Positions 26,478-36,642 of a stretch of 64,000 bases of DNA are shown here, in pieces. The notes beneath the pieces were generated by a model. It was not told the origin of the DNA, did no database searches, and saw only the letters and a program-made list of their open reading frames with translations. Position 1 is the stretch's first letter; each line of letters opens with the position of its first letter. Source of the stretch: Arthrobacter crystallopoietes (GTDB lineage: Bacteria > Actinomycetota > Actinomycetes > Actinomycetales > Micrococcaceae); assembly GCF_017603825.1 (NCBI RefSeq), contig NZ_CP072014.1:3906001-3970000 (forward strand). Reading direction: 5' to 3'. The translations under genes were made by a program, and so were the position numbers.

Positions 26478-27181
26478 CGCAGTACCTCGGCAATCTCGGC
26501 GGGGCTGATGCGGCGGCCGGTGTAGAACGGGATTTCCTCGCGGACGTGGTTGCGGGCGTCGGTGTAGCGCAGGTGGCGCATCAGGTCGACCAGATCGATC
26601 AGTTCCGGCGCTTCCAGGCCCAGGATCCATTCCCAGTCGCCCAGAGCGAAAGACGCCACGGTGTTGGCGAGCACCTGCGGGAAATCGCGGCCAAGCATGC
26701 CGTGGTCGCGCAGCATCTTGCCGCGCTCCTCGGCCGGGAGCAGGTACCACTCGTAGGAGCGCACAAACGGGTAGACGCAGAGCCAGGCTTCCGGCTCCTT
26801 GCCCAGCGCGAAGGACGGAGAGTGGCTCTTGGTGAATTCGGCGTCGCGGTGGACACCCATGGCGGACCAGACAATGTCCGTCTCTTCGAACAGGGCGGTG
26901 CGGCGGATAGTGCGCACGGCTGCCTGCAGCTCATCCGGCTTGGGTCCGTGGAGCCAGATCATGACATCGGCGTCTTCGCGCATGGCCGAGACGTCGTAGG
27001 CGCCGCGCAGGGTCACGCCGGCATCCCCGAGGCGGGCGATGGCGGATTCGAAGTCGGCAACGGCAGAGTCCGCAATGTCAGCACCGGACCGCTTGAACAC
27101 GGTCCAAAGGGTGTAGAACAGCTCTTCTTCGCCGGCAGTTTCGACGGCGCTGGCGGATCCGGACGTGGACGTTTCACTCAT
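26474..27181 (-). CDS. chdC: Hydrogen peroxide-dependent haem synthase (coproheme decarboxylase)
   Basis: 235-residue ChdC/HemQ, a chlorite-dismutase-fold enzyme. It decarboxylates coproheme twice, using peroxide, to give haem b, the last step of the Gram-positive pathway. FYTLWTVFKRS begins the fold. VYPFVRSYEWYLLP carries the conserved tyrosine region, and GRDFPQVLANTVASFALGD and RHLRYTDARNHV are family blocks. The proximal histidine region is MLRDHGMLGRDFP. It starts 67 bases after cgoX, the only sizeable gap inside the operon. Confidence 0.95.
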   Translation of the reverse strand: MSETSTSGSASAVETAGEEELFYTLWTVFKRSGADIADSAVADFESAIARLGDAGVTLRGAYDVSAMREDADVMIWLHGPKPDELQAAVRTIRRTALFEETDIVWSAMGVHRDAEFTKSHSPSFALGKEPEAWLCVYPFVRSYEWYLLPAEERGKMLRDHGMLGRDFPQVLANTVASFALGDWEWILGLEAPELIDLVDLMRHLRYTDARNHVREEIPFYTGRRISPAEIAEVLR

Positions 27182-27248
27182 GCTTACAGTCTGCCTTCTT
27201 CAGTAGTTATTAGTCGAAAACGGATCTTCTACCCATTGTAGAAGCAAT

Positions 27249-28766
27249 TCAGGACGACGACGGCGCCGCGGCCTTCAGTTCGGCTGCAAGCTGACGGGCG
27301 CGGGTCCGGCTGTCGGCGACCACGGCAACCAGCCCAGTCCCCGCCAACCAGGCACCGGTCAGCTGCAGGTGCTTCCCGTCGGCAGCGAGCTCGCGCACCC
27401 GGGCTACCCTGTCCCGATGTCCCACGGTGGCGGACGGCAGCGCGCCGACCCAGCGGACCACCTTCCAGCCCAGCACATCCGGTTCGGTGATCGAGGTGCC
27501 CATCAGCGCCGAGGCGTCGCTGAGCGCCTGGCGATACAGCTTCTCGTCGGGCCAACCGGTGAAGTCCTCCGGCTTTGCGGTACCCGTCTGTCCTACCGCC
27601 CTGCCGTAGGACAGACGCAGCACGTGGCTGCCCGGGCCGGTTTCGGCCGCCAGCCAGGGCCACTTTGCCGTGGCGTGCGTGAGCGCCTTCGCCGCAATAT
27701 CTTCGACCCCCGGCGCTACCAGCAGTCCGGTGCCGCGCGGCTTGGCATCCAGCTCCGGCTGGTCCACCACCAGCGTCACCAATGCCACCGAGGGCCCGGC
27801 TGCCGGCTTCAAGTCCGCGATCCCGGGAATGCTTTCCTGCAGCAGCGTCACGGCGGAGACACCGTCCGCCGCCATCACCAGCCCGGCCGCGTCAAAGGTG
27901 CCGTCCGCGGACGCTACCCGCCAGCCGCCGTCGTGCTTTGAAATTGCCTTAACCGGCGAGGAGGCGTGCAACTGGACTTTGCGCCGCTTCAGATCCGCCA
28001 GCAGGGCCTCGGTCAGCCGGCCCATGCCGCCCGCTAGTCCGGCCACGGCAGAACCTGCCGGGGTGGCTTTGCGCATGGCGCCCACCGCGGCCTGCAGCGA
28101 ACCGTGGGTTGCCACGGAAGCCCGCAGGCCTGGAGCCACCGAGTCCACATCCAGCACATCGGGATCGGCCGAATAGACACCGGCCGCCACCGGGGTCACC
28201 AGCCGCTCAAGCACGGTGCTGCCCATCCGGGTACGGACCAGCTCGCCCAGGCTCAGCTGGTCTTTGCCCAGCAGGTTCCCCAGCGGCAGCACGCGATCGG
28301 CCGCCGCGCGCAGGGAAGCCGTGCGTCCAATGGCCGCCACAATTTGCGGGTCGGTGGGGTCGGCAGGAATGCCCAGCAGCCCGGTTTTGGGTAGCCGCTG
28401 GGCCGAACCGGGCAGCTGCACCCAGGCACCGCCCGGATCCGGAGCCACGATGCTCTCCCCCAGCCCGAGTTCCCCGGCCAGCCCCGAGACGGCCTGCGAG
28501 CGTGTTGCGAAGGACTCCGCGCCGGCGTCCAGCGTGAACCCCGCCACCTCGTGGCGCGCCACGCAGCCGCCAAAGTCCGCGGACGCTTCCAGCACGGTGA
28601 CCTGCACGCCCTGCATGGCAAGTTCGCGCGCGGCGACCAGCCCGGCGATCCCACCTCCAACAACGACGGCGGTGGGAGCCTTGAGTGCCGGAAGGCGGCC
28701 CGTCCACGGGTTGCTGCGGGAGGCAACGCGGTCCTGGTGCCCGGCGTCGTGACGCTGGTGCGGCAT
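27249..28766 (-). CDS. cgoX: Coproporphyrinogen III oxidase, HemY type (CgoX)
   Basis: 505-residue FAD enzyme, also named hemG or hemY. It oxidises coproporphyrinogen III to coproporphyrin III in the ChdC pathway. The FAD motif VVVGGGIAGLVAARELA is at about 33-49, followed by VLEASADFGGCV. The C-terminal FAD contact is LTGAWLAGTGLVAVVADSR. ATG 28766 (MPHQRHDAGHQ) lies two bases after the hemE stop; the first 28 residues precede the core and could be partly untranslated. It is the only oxidase candidate in the cluster. Confidence 0.93.
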   Translation of the reverse strand: MPHQRHDAGHQDRVASRSNPWTGRLPALKAPTAVVVGGGIAGLVAARELAMQGVQVTVLEASADFGGCVARHEVAGFTLDAGAESFATRSQAVSGLAGELGLGESIVAPDPGGAWVQLPGSAQRLPKTGLLGIPADPTDPQIVAAIGRTASLRAAADRVLPLGNLLGKDQLSLGELVRTRMGSTVLERLVTPVAAGVYSADPDVLDVDSVAPGLRASVATHGSLQAAVGAMRKATPAGSAVAGLAGGMGRLTEALLADLKRRKVQLHASSPVKAISKHDGGWRVASADGTFDAAGLVMAADGVSAVTLLQESIPGIADLKPAAGPSVALVTLVVDQPELDAKPRGTGLLVAPGVEDIAAKALTHATAKWPWLAAETGPGSHVLRLSYGRAVGQTGTAKPEDFTGWPDEKLYRQALSDASALMGTSITEPDVLGWKVVRWVGALPSATVGHRDRVARVRELAADGKHLQLTGAWLAGTGLVAVVADSRTRARQLAAELKAAAPSSS

Positions 28767-28768
28767 GG

Positions 28769-29830
28769 CTACAGGTCCACCGAATGGATCAGCTTGACCA
28801 CGCGGGTCAGCACTTCCGGATCCGTTTCCGGCGGGACACCGTGCCCCAGATTGACCACATGTCCCGGGGCCGCGGCGCCGGCGGCGAGTACTTCGCGGAC
28901 GTGCTGTTCCAGCACTTCCCACGGGGCAGACAGCAACGCCGGATCAATGTTGCCCTGCAGCGGGGTCTTGCCGCCCAGCCTGCGGTTGGCCTCGTCCAGC
29001 GGCAGACGGTAGTCCACGCCGATCACGTCGACCCCGACATCGCGCATCGCGACCAGCAGTTCGGAAGTCCCGGTGCCGAAGTGGACGAGCGGAACGCCAA
29101 GGTCGCGGACGTGGTCCAAGGCGCGGGAGGAAGCCGGCGCCACGTGGCGGCGGTAGTCCTCCAGGCCCAGCGAGCCTGCCCAGGAGTCAAAGAGCTGTCC
29201 TGCGCTGGCTCCGGCTTCGAGCTGGGCGCGGAGAAACTTTCCGGAGGCGTCCGCCGCCCAGTCGGTGAGGGCCCGCCAGGTTTCCGGGTCGGCATGCATC
29301 ATGGTCCGCGGACCCAGGTGGTCACGCGACGGCTTGCCCTCCACCATGTAGGCCGCGAGAGTGAACGGCGCACCGGCGAAGCCGATCAGCGGCTTCTTCC
29401 CCAGTTCATTGACCGTGAGCCGCACGGCTTCACGGATGGGCTCCAGCGCTTCATCGGTCAGGGTGGGCAGGTTCGCGACGTCCGCTGCGGTCCGCACCGG
29501 GCTGCCGAGCACCGGTCCGACACCGGGAACAATGTCAACGTCCACCCCCGCCAGCTTCAGCGGAATAACGATGTCGGAGAAGAAAATTCCGGCGTCCACA
29601 TCGTGCCGCCGCACGGGCTGCAGCGTGATTTCGGCGGCCAGCTCCGGGTTCAGGCAGGAATCGAGCATCGCGATCCCCTGCCTCAGCTCGCGGTATTCCG
29701 GCAGCGAACGGCCGGCCTGCCGCATGAACCATACCGGCCGCCGGTCGGGCTTCCCGCCGCGGTAAGCGGTAATCAGGGCAGAATCCGAGGTCCGGCCATC
29801 CATCATGGGGTGGGAAGCATTCAACGTCAT
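28769..29830 (-). CDS. hemE: Uroporphyrinogen decarboxylase HemE
   Basis: 353-residue enzyme that removes four acetate carboxyls from uroporphyrinogen III. PVWFMRQAGRSLPEYRELRQ (about 29-48) is the N-terminal signature, IGFAGAPFTLAAYMVEG the second, and PLVHFGTGTSELL follows. It is the first gene of the minus-strand haem operon. ATG 29830 is chosen; a pair of ATGs at 29806 is an alternative, since neither has a clear ribosome site. It diverges from hemA across about 158 bases that must hold both promoters. Confidence 0.94.
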   Translation of the reverse strand: MTLNASHPMMDGRTSDSALITAYRGGKPDRRPVWFMRQAGRSLPEYRELRQGIAMLDSCLNPELAAEITLQPVRRHDVDAGIFFSDIVIPLKLAGVDVDIVPGVGPVLGSPVRTAADVANLPTLTDEALEPIREAVRLTVNELGKKPLIGFAGAPFTLAAYMVEGKPSRDHLGPRTMMHADPETWRALTDWAADASGKFLRAQLEAGASAGQLFDSWAGSLGLEDYRRHVAPASSRALDHVRDLGVPLVHFGTGTSELLVAMRDVGVDVIGVDYRLPLDEANRRLGGKTPLQGNIDPALLSAPWEVLEQHVREVLAAGAAAPGHVVNLGHGVPPETDPEVLTRVVKLIHSVDL

Positions 29831-29988
29831 GCTTATAGATTCTGCTCCACCCGCGCGCTCAAGGCCAACGCGACCGTTTCGGGACCGGGCTGGTGGCAAA
29901 AGTCACCCGGCCAAATTGGGTAAACCCAAGGTAAACAGGCCATCCTAAGAAGAACCTGAAGTCCCTACGGGCTAAGATATGAGGCGTT

Positions 29989-31332
29989 GTGGTTTTATTA
30001 TCCTTGGTTGCGACCCATTCCGATCTTGATCTGGAAACGGTAGCCCGCCTGAGTGCCGGCTCCTCCCAGGTCGCTTCCAGCGTGCTCAAGGACGGAAGCC
30101 CGATCTCCGGCGCCGTGGTCCTTGCCACCTGCAACCGCGTCGAGATCTACTGCGAAACCGGCTCCGAAGCCGACATTGATGCCGCACGCACGGCCGTCAT
30201 CTCCGAGATCAGCGACCGTTCCGGACTGGACGAAAACCTGGTTGCCCGCTCCTTCACCACCAATACCGGCCCCGAGGTCTCCCGTCACCTCTTTGCCGTC
30301 GGCGCCGGCCTCGATTCAGCCGTTGTGGGCGAGCGTGAAATCGCCGGGCAGGTACGCCGTGCCCTGAACGAAGCCCAGCAGGAGGGCACCGCCAGCGGGG
30401 CGCTCGTGCGGCTGTTCCAGACTGCTTCCCGCACCGCCAAGGACGTTGGCGCACAGACTGCGCTGGGTGGCCGCGGGCTTTCCATCGTCTCCGTTGCCCT
30501 GGACCTGGCCACCGATCTTTCCGAAGACCGTGACTGGGCGTCCAAGAACGTCGTCGTTTTCGGCACCGGGGCGTATGCCGGCGCCACCATGGCGCTGCTG
30601 CGCGGACGCGGCTGCACCAGTATTTCCGTCTACTCATCCTCCGGCCGGGCGCGGACGTTCACCGAGACCCGCGGAGGATTCCCTTTGACGGAAGAGACCT
30701 TGGGCGCGGCCGTCGCAGCTGCGGATGTCGTCATCGGTTGCAGCGGCAGCGACCGCCAGATCAGCGCCGCCGAGGTTGCCGCCGACCGTGAAGCCGATGC
30801 CAAACCCCTGACCATCATCGACTTGGCCCTGACCCACGATTTCGATCCCGCTGTTGGCGAACTGGACGGCGTCGAGCTCATCACGCTGGAGTCCGTGCGT
30901 TTGGCCGCTCCGGAAGAGCAGGCAGAGTCGGTCAACCAGGCGGCGAAGATCGTGGATCACGCCGCCCGGGCTTTCGAGGAAAGCCAGCAGGCACGCTCCG
31001 TGGATGCCGCCATTGTTGCACTGCGCCGGCACACCATGGCGGTATTGGAAACGGAGCTGGAAAAAGTCCGCAACCAGCACGGCTGCACCGGCCCTGCGCA
31101 GGAAGTGGAATTCGCCATGCGGCGGATGGTCAAGCAGTTGCTTCACCTGCCGACCGTGCGTGCCCGCGAGCTCGCAGCCAACGGCCAGCAGGACCAGTAC
31201 ATCGCGGCCCTTGACGCACTTTATGGCATCAGCGTTGCAGAACCCGCGGCGGCGCCGGCCAGCGCCGCCAGCGATGACAGCTGCCCCGTTGACCATACGG
31301 CAGGCAGCCGGGGGCAGGCCGCCACCGCCTGA
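29989..31332 (+). CDS. hemA: Glutamyl-tRNA reductase HemA
   Basis: 447-residue NADPH enzyme. It reduces Glu-tRNA to glutamate-1-semialdehyde and is usually the controlled first step of haem synthesis. The catalytic cysteine is in [12 protein letters not shown] (about 45), and [18 protein letters not shown] and [12 protein letters not shown] are signatures. [16 protein letters not shown] is the NADPH fold. Start is GTG 29989; TAAGAT at 29973-29978 could be a -10 box. It is transcribed away from the rest of the pathway and converges on moeZ, with ten bases between the two genes. Confidence 0.96.
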   Translation: MVLLSLVATHSDLDLETVARLSAGSSQVASSVLKDGSPISGAVVLATCNRVEIYCETGSEADIDAARTAVISEISDRSGLDENLVARSFTTNTGPEVSRHLFAVGAGLDSAVVGEREIAGQVRRALNEAQQEGTASGALVRLFQTASRTAKDVGAQTALGGRGLSIVSVALDLATDLSEDRDWASKNVVVFGTGAYAGATMALLRGRGCTSISVYSSSGRARTFTETRGGFPLTEETLGAAVAAADVVIGCSGSDRQISAAEVAADREADAKPLTIIDLALTHDFDPAVGELDGVELITLESVRLAAPEEQAESVNQAAKIVDHAARAFEESQQARSVDAAIVALRRHTMAVLETELEKVRNQHGCTGPAQEVEFAMRRMVKQLLHLPTVRARELAANGQQDQYIAALDALYGISVAEPAAAPASAASDDSCPVDHTAGSRGQAATA

Positions 31333-31342
31333 ACCCTGCGGC

Positions 31343-32527
31343 TCAGTACACCGGCTTTTCCGGCTCCATTTCACGCACCCAGCTGAGGATGCCGCCGTCG
31401 AGATGCCGGACCCGGGTATAGCCGTGGTCCAGCAGATTCTGCAGCACTTCGGCCGAACGCGTCCCGGCCTTGCAGTGGAAGACCAGGTCCCGGTCTCTGG
31501 GCAGCTCGCCCAAGGCCTCTCCGGACAGGATCCGCCCCTTCGGAATCAGCGTGGCACCGGGAATGCTGACGATCTCGAATTCGCCCGGCTCGCGCACATC
31601 GATCAGCTCAAAGTCTCCTTGGCCTTGTCTTCGGGACTGGAGCATGGCCGCCAGTTGGCGCGCTGAGACCCTATGGTCGGCATCCACCGTGGTTCCGGGC
31701 GCGACGCCGCAGAATGCCTCGTAGTCCATCAGCTCGGTGATCGGTTCACCGTCCGGGTCCTTGCGCACGCGAAGTTCGCGCCAGCTCATCTGGAGCGAGT
31801 TGAAGATCAGGACCCGGCCCAATAGCGTCTGGCCAATGCCGGTGATCAGTTTGATGGCCTCGTTAACCATGACGGACCCGATTTGCGCGCAGAGCACGCC
31901 CAGAACGCCGCCTTCGGCGCAGGAGGGCACGGAACCGGCCGGCGGAGCTTCCGGATAGAGGTCACGGTAATTCGGACCGTACTTGTCCCAGAAAACACTG
32001 ACCTGCCCGTCGAACCGCAGGATCGACCCCCAGACATAGGGCTTGCCCAGGATCGCGGCGGCGTCGTTGACCAGATAACGGGTGGCGAAGTTATCCGTTC
32101 CGTCCAGAATCACATCATAGCCGGTGAAGATCTCCAGCGCGTTGGACCTGTCCAGCCGCACTTCATGGAGCACCACGTCCACTCCGGGGTTGAGGTTCAG
32201 GATGCTTTCCCGTGCCGACTGCGCCTTGGTGCGACCCAGATCCGCGACGGTATGGATGACCTGCCGCTGCAGATTGCTGGTCTCGACCACGTCATCGTCA
32301 ATAATGCCGATCCGGCCCACTCCGGCCGCCGCCAGGTACAACATGGCTGGAGAACCCAGCCCGCCGGCACCGATCACGAGGACCTTGGCGTTCTTCAGCC
32401 GGAGCTGTCCGGCCATGCCGACTTCGGGAATGATCAGGTGCCGCGAATAACGCTCCATCTCGGCCTGCGTCAGTTCCGCCGCGGGCTCCACCAATGGCGG
32501 CAACAACACTGATTGCTGGGTATTCAT
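31343..32527 (-). CDS. moeZ: Adenylyltransferase/sulfurtransferase MoeZ (ThiF plus rhodanese)
   Basis: 394-residue fusion. The ThiF/MoeB domain (about 20-270) has VLVIGAGGLGSPAMLYLA, ILDGTDNFATRYLVND and CAEGGVLGVLC. The rhodanese domain (about 285-392) has the active cysteine in VFHCKAGTRSAEVL. It activates and sulfurates the C-termini of small sulfur carriers for molybdopterin, cysteine or thiamine synthesis. ThiS at 35024 is a plausible partner, although the thi genes lie 1.7 kb away. The same gene precedes TetR-DUF3107 in mycobacteria. Confidence 0.93.
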   Translation of the reverse strand: MNTQQSVLLPPLVEPAAELTQAEMERYSRHLIIPEVGMAGQLRLKNAKVLVIGAGGLGSPAMLYLAAAGVGRIGIIDDDVVETSNLQRQVIHTVADLGRTKAQSARESILNLNPGVDVVLHEVRLDRSNALEIFTGYDVILDGTDNFATRYLVNDAAAILGKPYVWGSILRFDGQVSVFWDKYGPNYRDLYPEAPPAGSVPSCAEGGVLGVLCAQIGSVMVNEAIKLITGIGQTLLGRVLIFNSLQMSWRELRVRKDPDGEPITELMDYEAFCGVAPGTTVDADHRVSARQLAAMLQSRRQGQGDFELIDVREPGEFEIVSIPGATLIPKGRILSGEALGELPRDRDLVFHCKAGTRSAEVLQNLLDHGYTRVRHLDGGILSWVREMEPEKPVY

Positions 32528-32676
32528 AGTGCCAATCTACGCCGACGCGCACGGGTTGGCAGAATAGATGAATTGATCTGTATTACCGACGCGTAAACTG
32601 GCTGGAGAACGATAGTCAAGATTCCTGCTATACCGGCGCGCGGCCACAATCCGGTGCCAGATGAGGTCCGAAGACA

Positions 32677-33297
32677 GTGAGTACTGATTCCCGGCCGGCG
32701 GCCAAGCCTGCACGCCTGCCCCGTGAGGAGCGCCGGCGCCAGCTGCTCCAGGCAGCGCACGAAGTTTTTGTCGCTAACGGCTACCATGGCGCCGCGATGG
32801 ACGAAATCGCGGAGACGGCCCGGGTCAGCAAGCCTGTGCTGTACCAGCATTTCCCGGGCAAGCGGGAGCTCTATCTGGCATTGCTGGACCACCATCTGGA
32901 ATCGCTCACGGCCATGTTGATGGCTGCCCTGAACTCCACTAACGACAACAAGCTGCGCGTCCATGCCACCATGGACGCCTACTACCGCTTCATTTCACAG
33001 GAGAGCCAGGCACACCGGCTGGTGTTCGAATCGGACCTGAACAATGATCCGGACGTCAGCAAACGCCTGGAGGACTTCAACGCCCAGCTGGCCAGCGCCA
33101 TAGCCGCTGTCATCGCCGACGACACGAAGCTGTCGGAAGTGGAGGCGACGCTGCTGGGGCGGGCGCTGGCCGGGATGGCACAGATCAGCGCCCGTTACTG
33201 GCTCCAGGCCGACAACGAGCTTGAGCGCGATACCGCCGTCGATTTGATCTACCGTTTAGCTTGGCGCGGAATTTCACGGTTCCCGAAGGAATCCTAA
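32677..33297 (+). CDS. TetR family transcriptional regulator
   Basis: 206-residue regulator. An N-terminal helix-turn-helix (about 15-60) contains AAMDEIAETARVSKPVLYQH and FPGKRELYLALLDHHLE. The ligand-binding C-terminal half is helical and holds no recognisable ligand signature. Start is GTG 32677. The DUF3107 gene follows after 47 bases on the same strand, an arrangement shared with mycobacteria, where the pair sits next to moeZ. The target and effector are unknown. Confidence 0.9.
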   Translation: MSTDSRPAAKPARLPREERRRQLLQAAHEVFVANGYHGAAMDEIAETARVSKPVLYQHFPGKRELYLALLDHHLESLTAMLMAALNSTNDNKLRVHATMDAYYRFISQESQAHRLVFESDLNNDPDVSKRLEDFNAQLASAIAAVIADDTKLSEVEATLLGRALAGMAQISARYWLQADNELERDTAVDLIYRLAWRGISRFPKES

Positions 33298-33344
33298 GAT
33301 AGATTTCGAATTAGACATCGTTCGCACACCAGGAGGCATCAGTA

Positions 33345-33569
33345 GTGGAAATCAAGATTGGTATTCAAAACGTCGGCCGCGAGATTGTCGTCGAGTCCGA
33401 CGAGTCCGCGGATGAAGTTGCCGAAATGGTTTCCCGTGCCATGAACGGCGGCGCCGAGTTGCGTCTGAAGGACAGCAAGGGCAATCTGGTCATCGTCCCG
33501 ACCAATGTCCTCGGCTATGTGGAAATTGGCGCCGAGGAGCCGCGCAAGGTCGGCTTCGGGGCCCTCTAA
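33345..33569 (+). CDS. DUF3107 domain-containing protein
   Basis: 74-residue protein typical of actinobacteria (the mycobacterial member is a TB9.4-type secreted antigen homologue). The whole chain is one small domain, MEIKIGIQNVGREIVVES to the end, with LVIVPTNVLGYVEIG. No signal peptide or membrane helix is present. CAGGAGG precedes the GTG start at good distance. The function is unknown. It probably shares a transcript with the TetR gene upstream. Confidence 0.9.
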   Translation: MEIKIGIQNVGREIVVESDESADEVAEMVSRAMNGGAELRLKDSKGNLVIVPTNVLGYVEIGAEEPRKVGFGAL

Positions 33570-33583
33570 CTCCTAACAGCACC

Positions 33584-33883
33584 GTGGTCCAGTTCGTTCT
33601 GATCATTCTGGTGGCAGCCGCCGTAGGCATGAGCGCGTGGGGCATCGACAACAAGCGCCACGCCTACGGCGTCCTGCTGCTGCCGGCATCGGCCATCCTG
33701 GCCGCCACCCTCTTGTGGCTCATCCTGATGTTCGCTGGCCTTGGCTCTCAGCCCGGCGTGGATTATCTGAGCTGGCTGCTGCCCATGGTGCTGACCGTTC
33801 CCGTGGCCTGGTTCACGGCGCTCCTGGTCGGACGACGTCGCGTCGCCGCGGATGTGGAGCGCTTGACCGAAGCCCTGCGCTGA
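33584..33883 (+). CDS. Small membrane protein, unknown function
   Basis: 99-residue protein with three predicted transmembrane segments at about 1-20, 29-52 and 62-84, and a short basic C-terminus ending in RLTEALR. No family is recognised with certainty. It begins with GTG only 14 bases after the DUF3107 gene, so it is likely the third gene of the TetR-DUF3107 transcript. It converges on phhB. Confidence 0.75.
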   Translation: MVQFVLIILVAAAVGMSAWGIDNKRHAYGVLLLPASAILAATLLWLILMFAGLGSQPGVDYLSWLLPMVLTVPVAWFTALLVGRRRVAADVERLTEALR

Positions 33884-33905
33884 CCCGTCGGAGGGTACCT
33901 GGCCG

Positions 33906-34238
33906 TCAGGCCGGGTACTTGTCCGGTTGGGCCGTGGCCCCCAGGCGGATGGCAAGCTCGCTCAGCGAAGTGGCTGCAGCGACGTCGCGGGTTGTTACCG
34001 CGGACCCCGCATCGTGTGATGTCAACCGGATGAAGACCCTGTTGTAGCGCCAGTCGAGGTCCGGATGGTGGTTGGCCTCCTCGGCCAACTCTCCCGCCCC
34101 GGCGATGAAATCCAGCGCAGCCCGCCCGTTCTCAAGCTTGAATACGGTGACCAGCGCACCTTCGCTATGGCGCCAATCCGGCAGCGTCCTGAGCTGTTCA
34201 TCGATCTGCTTGCTGTCCAGCTTGTCCTCGGCGCCCAT
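33906..34238 (-). CDS. phhB: 4a-hydroxytetrahydrobiopterin dehydratase (PCD/DCoH)
   Basis: 110-residue pterin carbinolamine dehydratase. The family motif EANHHPDLDWRYNRVFI (about 54-70) carries the catalytic histidines. The usual role is recycling the pterin of aromatic amino acid hydroxylases, but no hydroxylase is nearby. In many bacteria the protein instead supports moco or thiamine-associated metabolism, for which moeZ and the thi genes are suggestive neighbours. It starts 14 bases downstream of thiG and may share its transcript. Confidence 0.9.
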   Translation of the reverse strand: MGAEDKLDSKQIDEQLRTLPDWRHSEGALVTVFKLENGRAALDFIAGAGELAEEANHHPDLDWRYNRVFIRLTSHDAGSAVTTRDVAAATSLSELAIRLGATAQPDKYPA

Positions 34239-34252
34239 TGCTCCTCCTGCGG

Positions 34253-35023
<771 letters not shown>

Positions 35024-35260
35024 TCAGCCTCCCTGGACTGCGGTCACGAGTTCTATGCCGTCGCCGTCGGCCAGCACCGTCCGGGCCCAGCTTCCGCGCG
35101 GCGCTACCTCCGCGTTCAGCGCGACAGCCACACCGAGCCGTCCGCCGTCGGCCGGTCGCCCGTCCGCCGCCAATTCACGGCCGGTGGTCAGGGCCACCAG
35201 CTCGAGCAGTGTCGGCGCGGCCGGCAAAGTCTGCGGACTGCCGTTGACGGTGATCTTCAT
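35024..35260 (-). CDS. thiS: Sulfur carrier protein ThiS
   Basis: 78-residue ubiquitin-like sulfur carrier. It begins [15 protein letters not shown] and ends in the required Gly-Gly (TAVQGG), the site of adenylation and thiocarboxylation. No thiF lies in the cluster, so the E1 step may be done by MoeZ at 31343 or, less likely, by the ThiF-like protein at 3491. The ATG overlaps the thiO stop (ATGA). Confidence 0.94.
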   Translation of the reverse strand: MKITVNGSPQTLPAAPTLLELVALTTGRELAADGRPADGGRLGVAVALNAEVAPRGSWARTVLADGDGIELVTAVQGG

Positions 35261-36408
35261 GCGTGACTCTCCTTGGTCATTTTGCTGAACCTGTCGGGAT
35301 TGAATTGCAGTAGCTCGACGGAGATTTGCACTCCGTCGATGAGGTCGGCGCAGATCTTGGCCGCGGCCGGCGTCAGGAGCACTCCGTGGCGGAAGAATCC
35401 GGTGGCAACGACCAAACCAGGAAGGTCCTCCGCCCCTGCCGCCACCCGTCCCAGCAGCGGCGCATTATCCGGTGTTCCCGGCCGGGCGCGGCAGGTCATC
35501 TCTTCGAGCGCGAGTTCCGCGACGGCCGGCACCAGTGTCTGGGCGTCGCGGAGCAACTGGTACACCCCGCCGGCCGACACATCCGCCGACCCGTCCTCAC
35601 GCTGGGTGGCCCCGATCACCACCGTCCCGTCCCCGCGGGGGACAAGATAAACCGGGTGCCCGCGTACGATGCCACGGATTGTGGAGGTGAGGAGTGGTTG
35701 CAGGGCTGTCGGCACGCGCAGCCGCAGAATGTCCCCGTGCACCGGACGCAGCGGTAGCCGCAGCCCTTCGGGCAAGCCGGACAGTGCGGCGGCCGCAAGC
35801 CCGTTCGCGACCACCGTTTCGTCTGCCGCGACGACCTCTCCGCCGGCTAGCTGCACGCCAACAACTGTGCCCTCAGCATCGGTGATGAGTCCGGCTGCCT
35901 CTTTACTTACGACGGCGGCGCCTGAGTTCCGCAGCATCTTGACTAACGCCGCGGAAAGGGCCCGTGGATCCACTTGGTGGTCGCCCGGCGCGTAGAAAGC
36001 GCCGGTCAGGGCCGGGCCCAGGCTGGGTTCGAGCCGCCGTGCCTCGCGGCTGGTGATCTCGTGGACCTCGAGTCCTTCGGCCAGCTGCGCCTGTTTCAGG
36101 TCTGCGAGCGCGGTGCGGTCCGCAGCGTCGAAAGCTGCGACCAAGGTCCCGGTTTCCTGATAGCCGGTCTCCCCCAGCCCCGCAACGAACCCAGGGTAGA
36201 GCCGGGCGGACTCGCTTGTCAGGGCAAGCAGCCGCTCTTCCTGGTAGTGCAGTTCGCTGACCGGGGCCAGCATGCCGGCGGCGGCGTAGGTGGCGCCCGT
36301 GGCGGGAGCGGGATCGATGACGGTGACACAGTGGCCGCGGCGGCTGGCTTCTGCGGCGATTCCCAGTCCCACTATGCCCGCGCCGATGACGGCAACGTGT
36401 TTGGACAC
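35257..36408 (-). CDS. thiO: Glycine oxidase ThiO
   Basis: 383-residue FAD enzyme that oxidises glycine to the dehydroglycine used by ThiG. The FAD motif [20 protein letters not shown] is at about 5-24, and [20 protein letters not shown] near the C-terminus closes the FAD site. Start is GTG 36408, placed just after a GGAAGGA ribosome site that follows the TPP aptamer directly. The riboswitch therefore probably controls translation initiation. Confidence 0.94.
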   Translation of the reverse strand: MSKHVAVIGAGIVGLGIAAEASRRGHCVTVIDPAPATGATYAAAGMLAPVSELHYQEERLLALTSESARLYPGFVAGLGETGYQETGTLVAAFDAADRTALADLKQAQLAEGLEVHEITSREARRLEPSLGPALTGAFYAPGDHQVDPRALSAALVKMLRNSGAAVVSKEAAGLITDAEGTVVGVQLAGGEVVAADETVVANGLAAAALSGLPEGLRLPLRPVHGDILRLRVPTALQPLLTSTIRGIVRGHPVYLVPRGDGTVVIGATQREDGSADVSAGGVYQLLRDAQTLVPAVAELALEEMTCRARPGTPDNAPLLGRVAAGAEDLPGLVVATGFFRHGVLLTPAAAKICADLIDGVQISVELLQFNPDRFSKMTKESHA

Positions 36409-36419
36409 TTTGAGCTTCC

Positions 36420-36532
36420 TTCCCTACGCCGGCATAACCCGGATCAGGTTCGACGGTCGGTGCCAGGCACCCTCTCAGCCTGTCGGCCGCCGGCAATTGC
36501 CGCACGTGCCGCCGTATCAGGCTCCCGCAGTG
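36420..36532 (-). promoter_or_regulatory. TPP riboswitch (THI element) upstream of thiO
   Basis: On the minus strand the leader contains GGGAGCCTGATAC, then CAGGCTGAGAGGGTGCC, and finally GAACCTGATCCGGGTTATGC and CGTAGGGAA. These are the conserved P2/P3 and P4/P5 blocks of the thiamine pyrophosphate aptamer in the right order. The ribosome site GGAAGGA of thiO follows at once, with no terminator hairpin or T run between them. High TPP should therefore block translation of thiO and, by coupling, thiS and thiG. Confidence 0.95.
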
Positions 36533-36642
36533 TTTTCTCCAGTGTAGCCATAGTCGTGGCTTCGCCGGCGTCACATACTGCCGCAAGCCGACGTCCCGCG
36601 GGCGCGGAGTTCCTTGCGCGGTTTGCCATTATGGTTGCAGGT

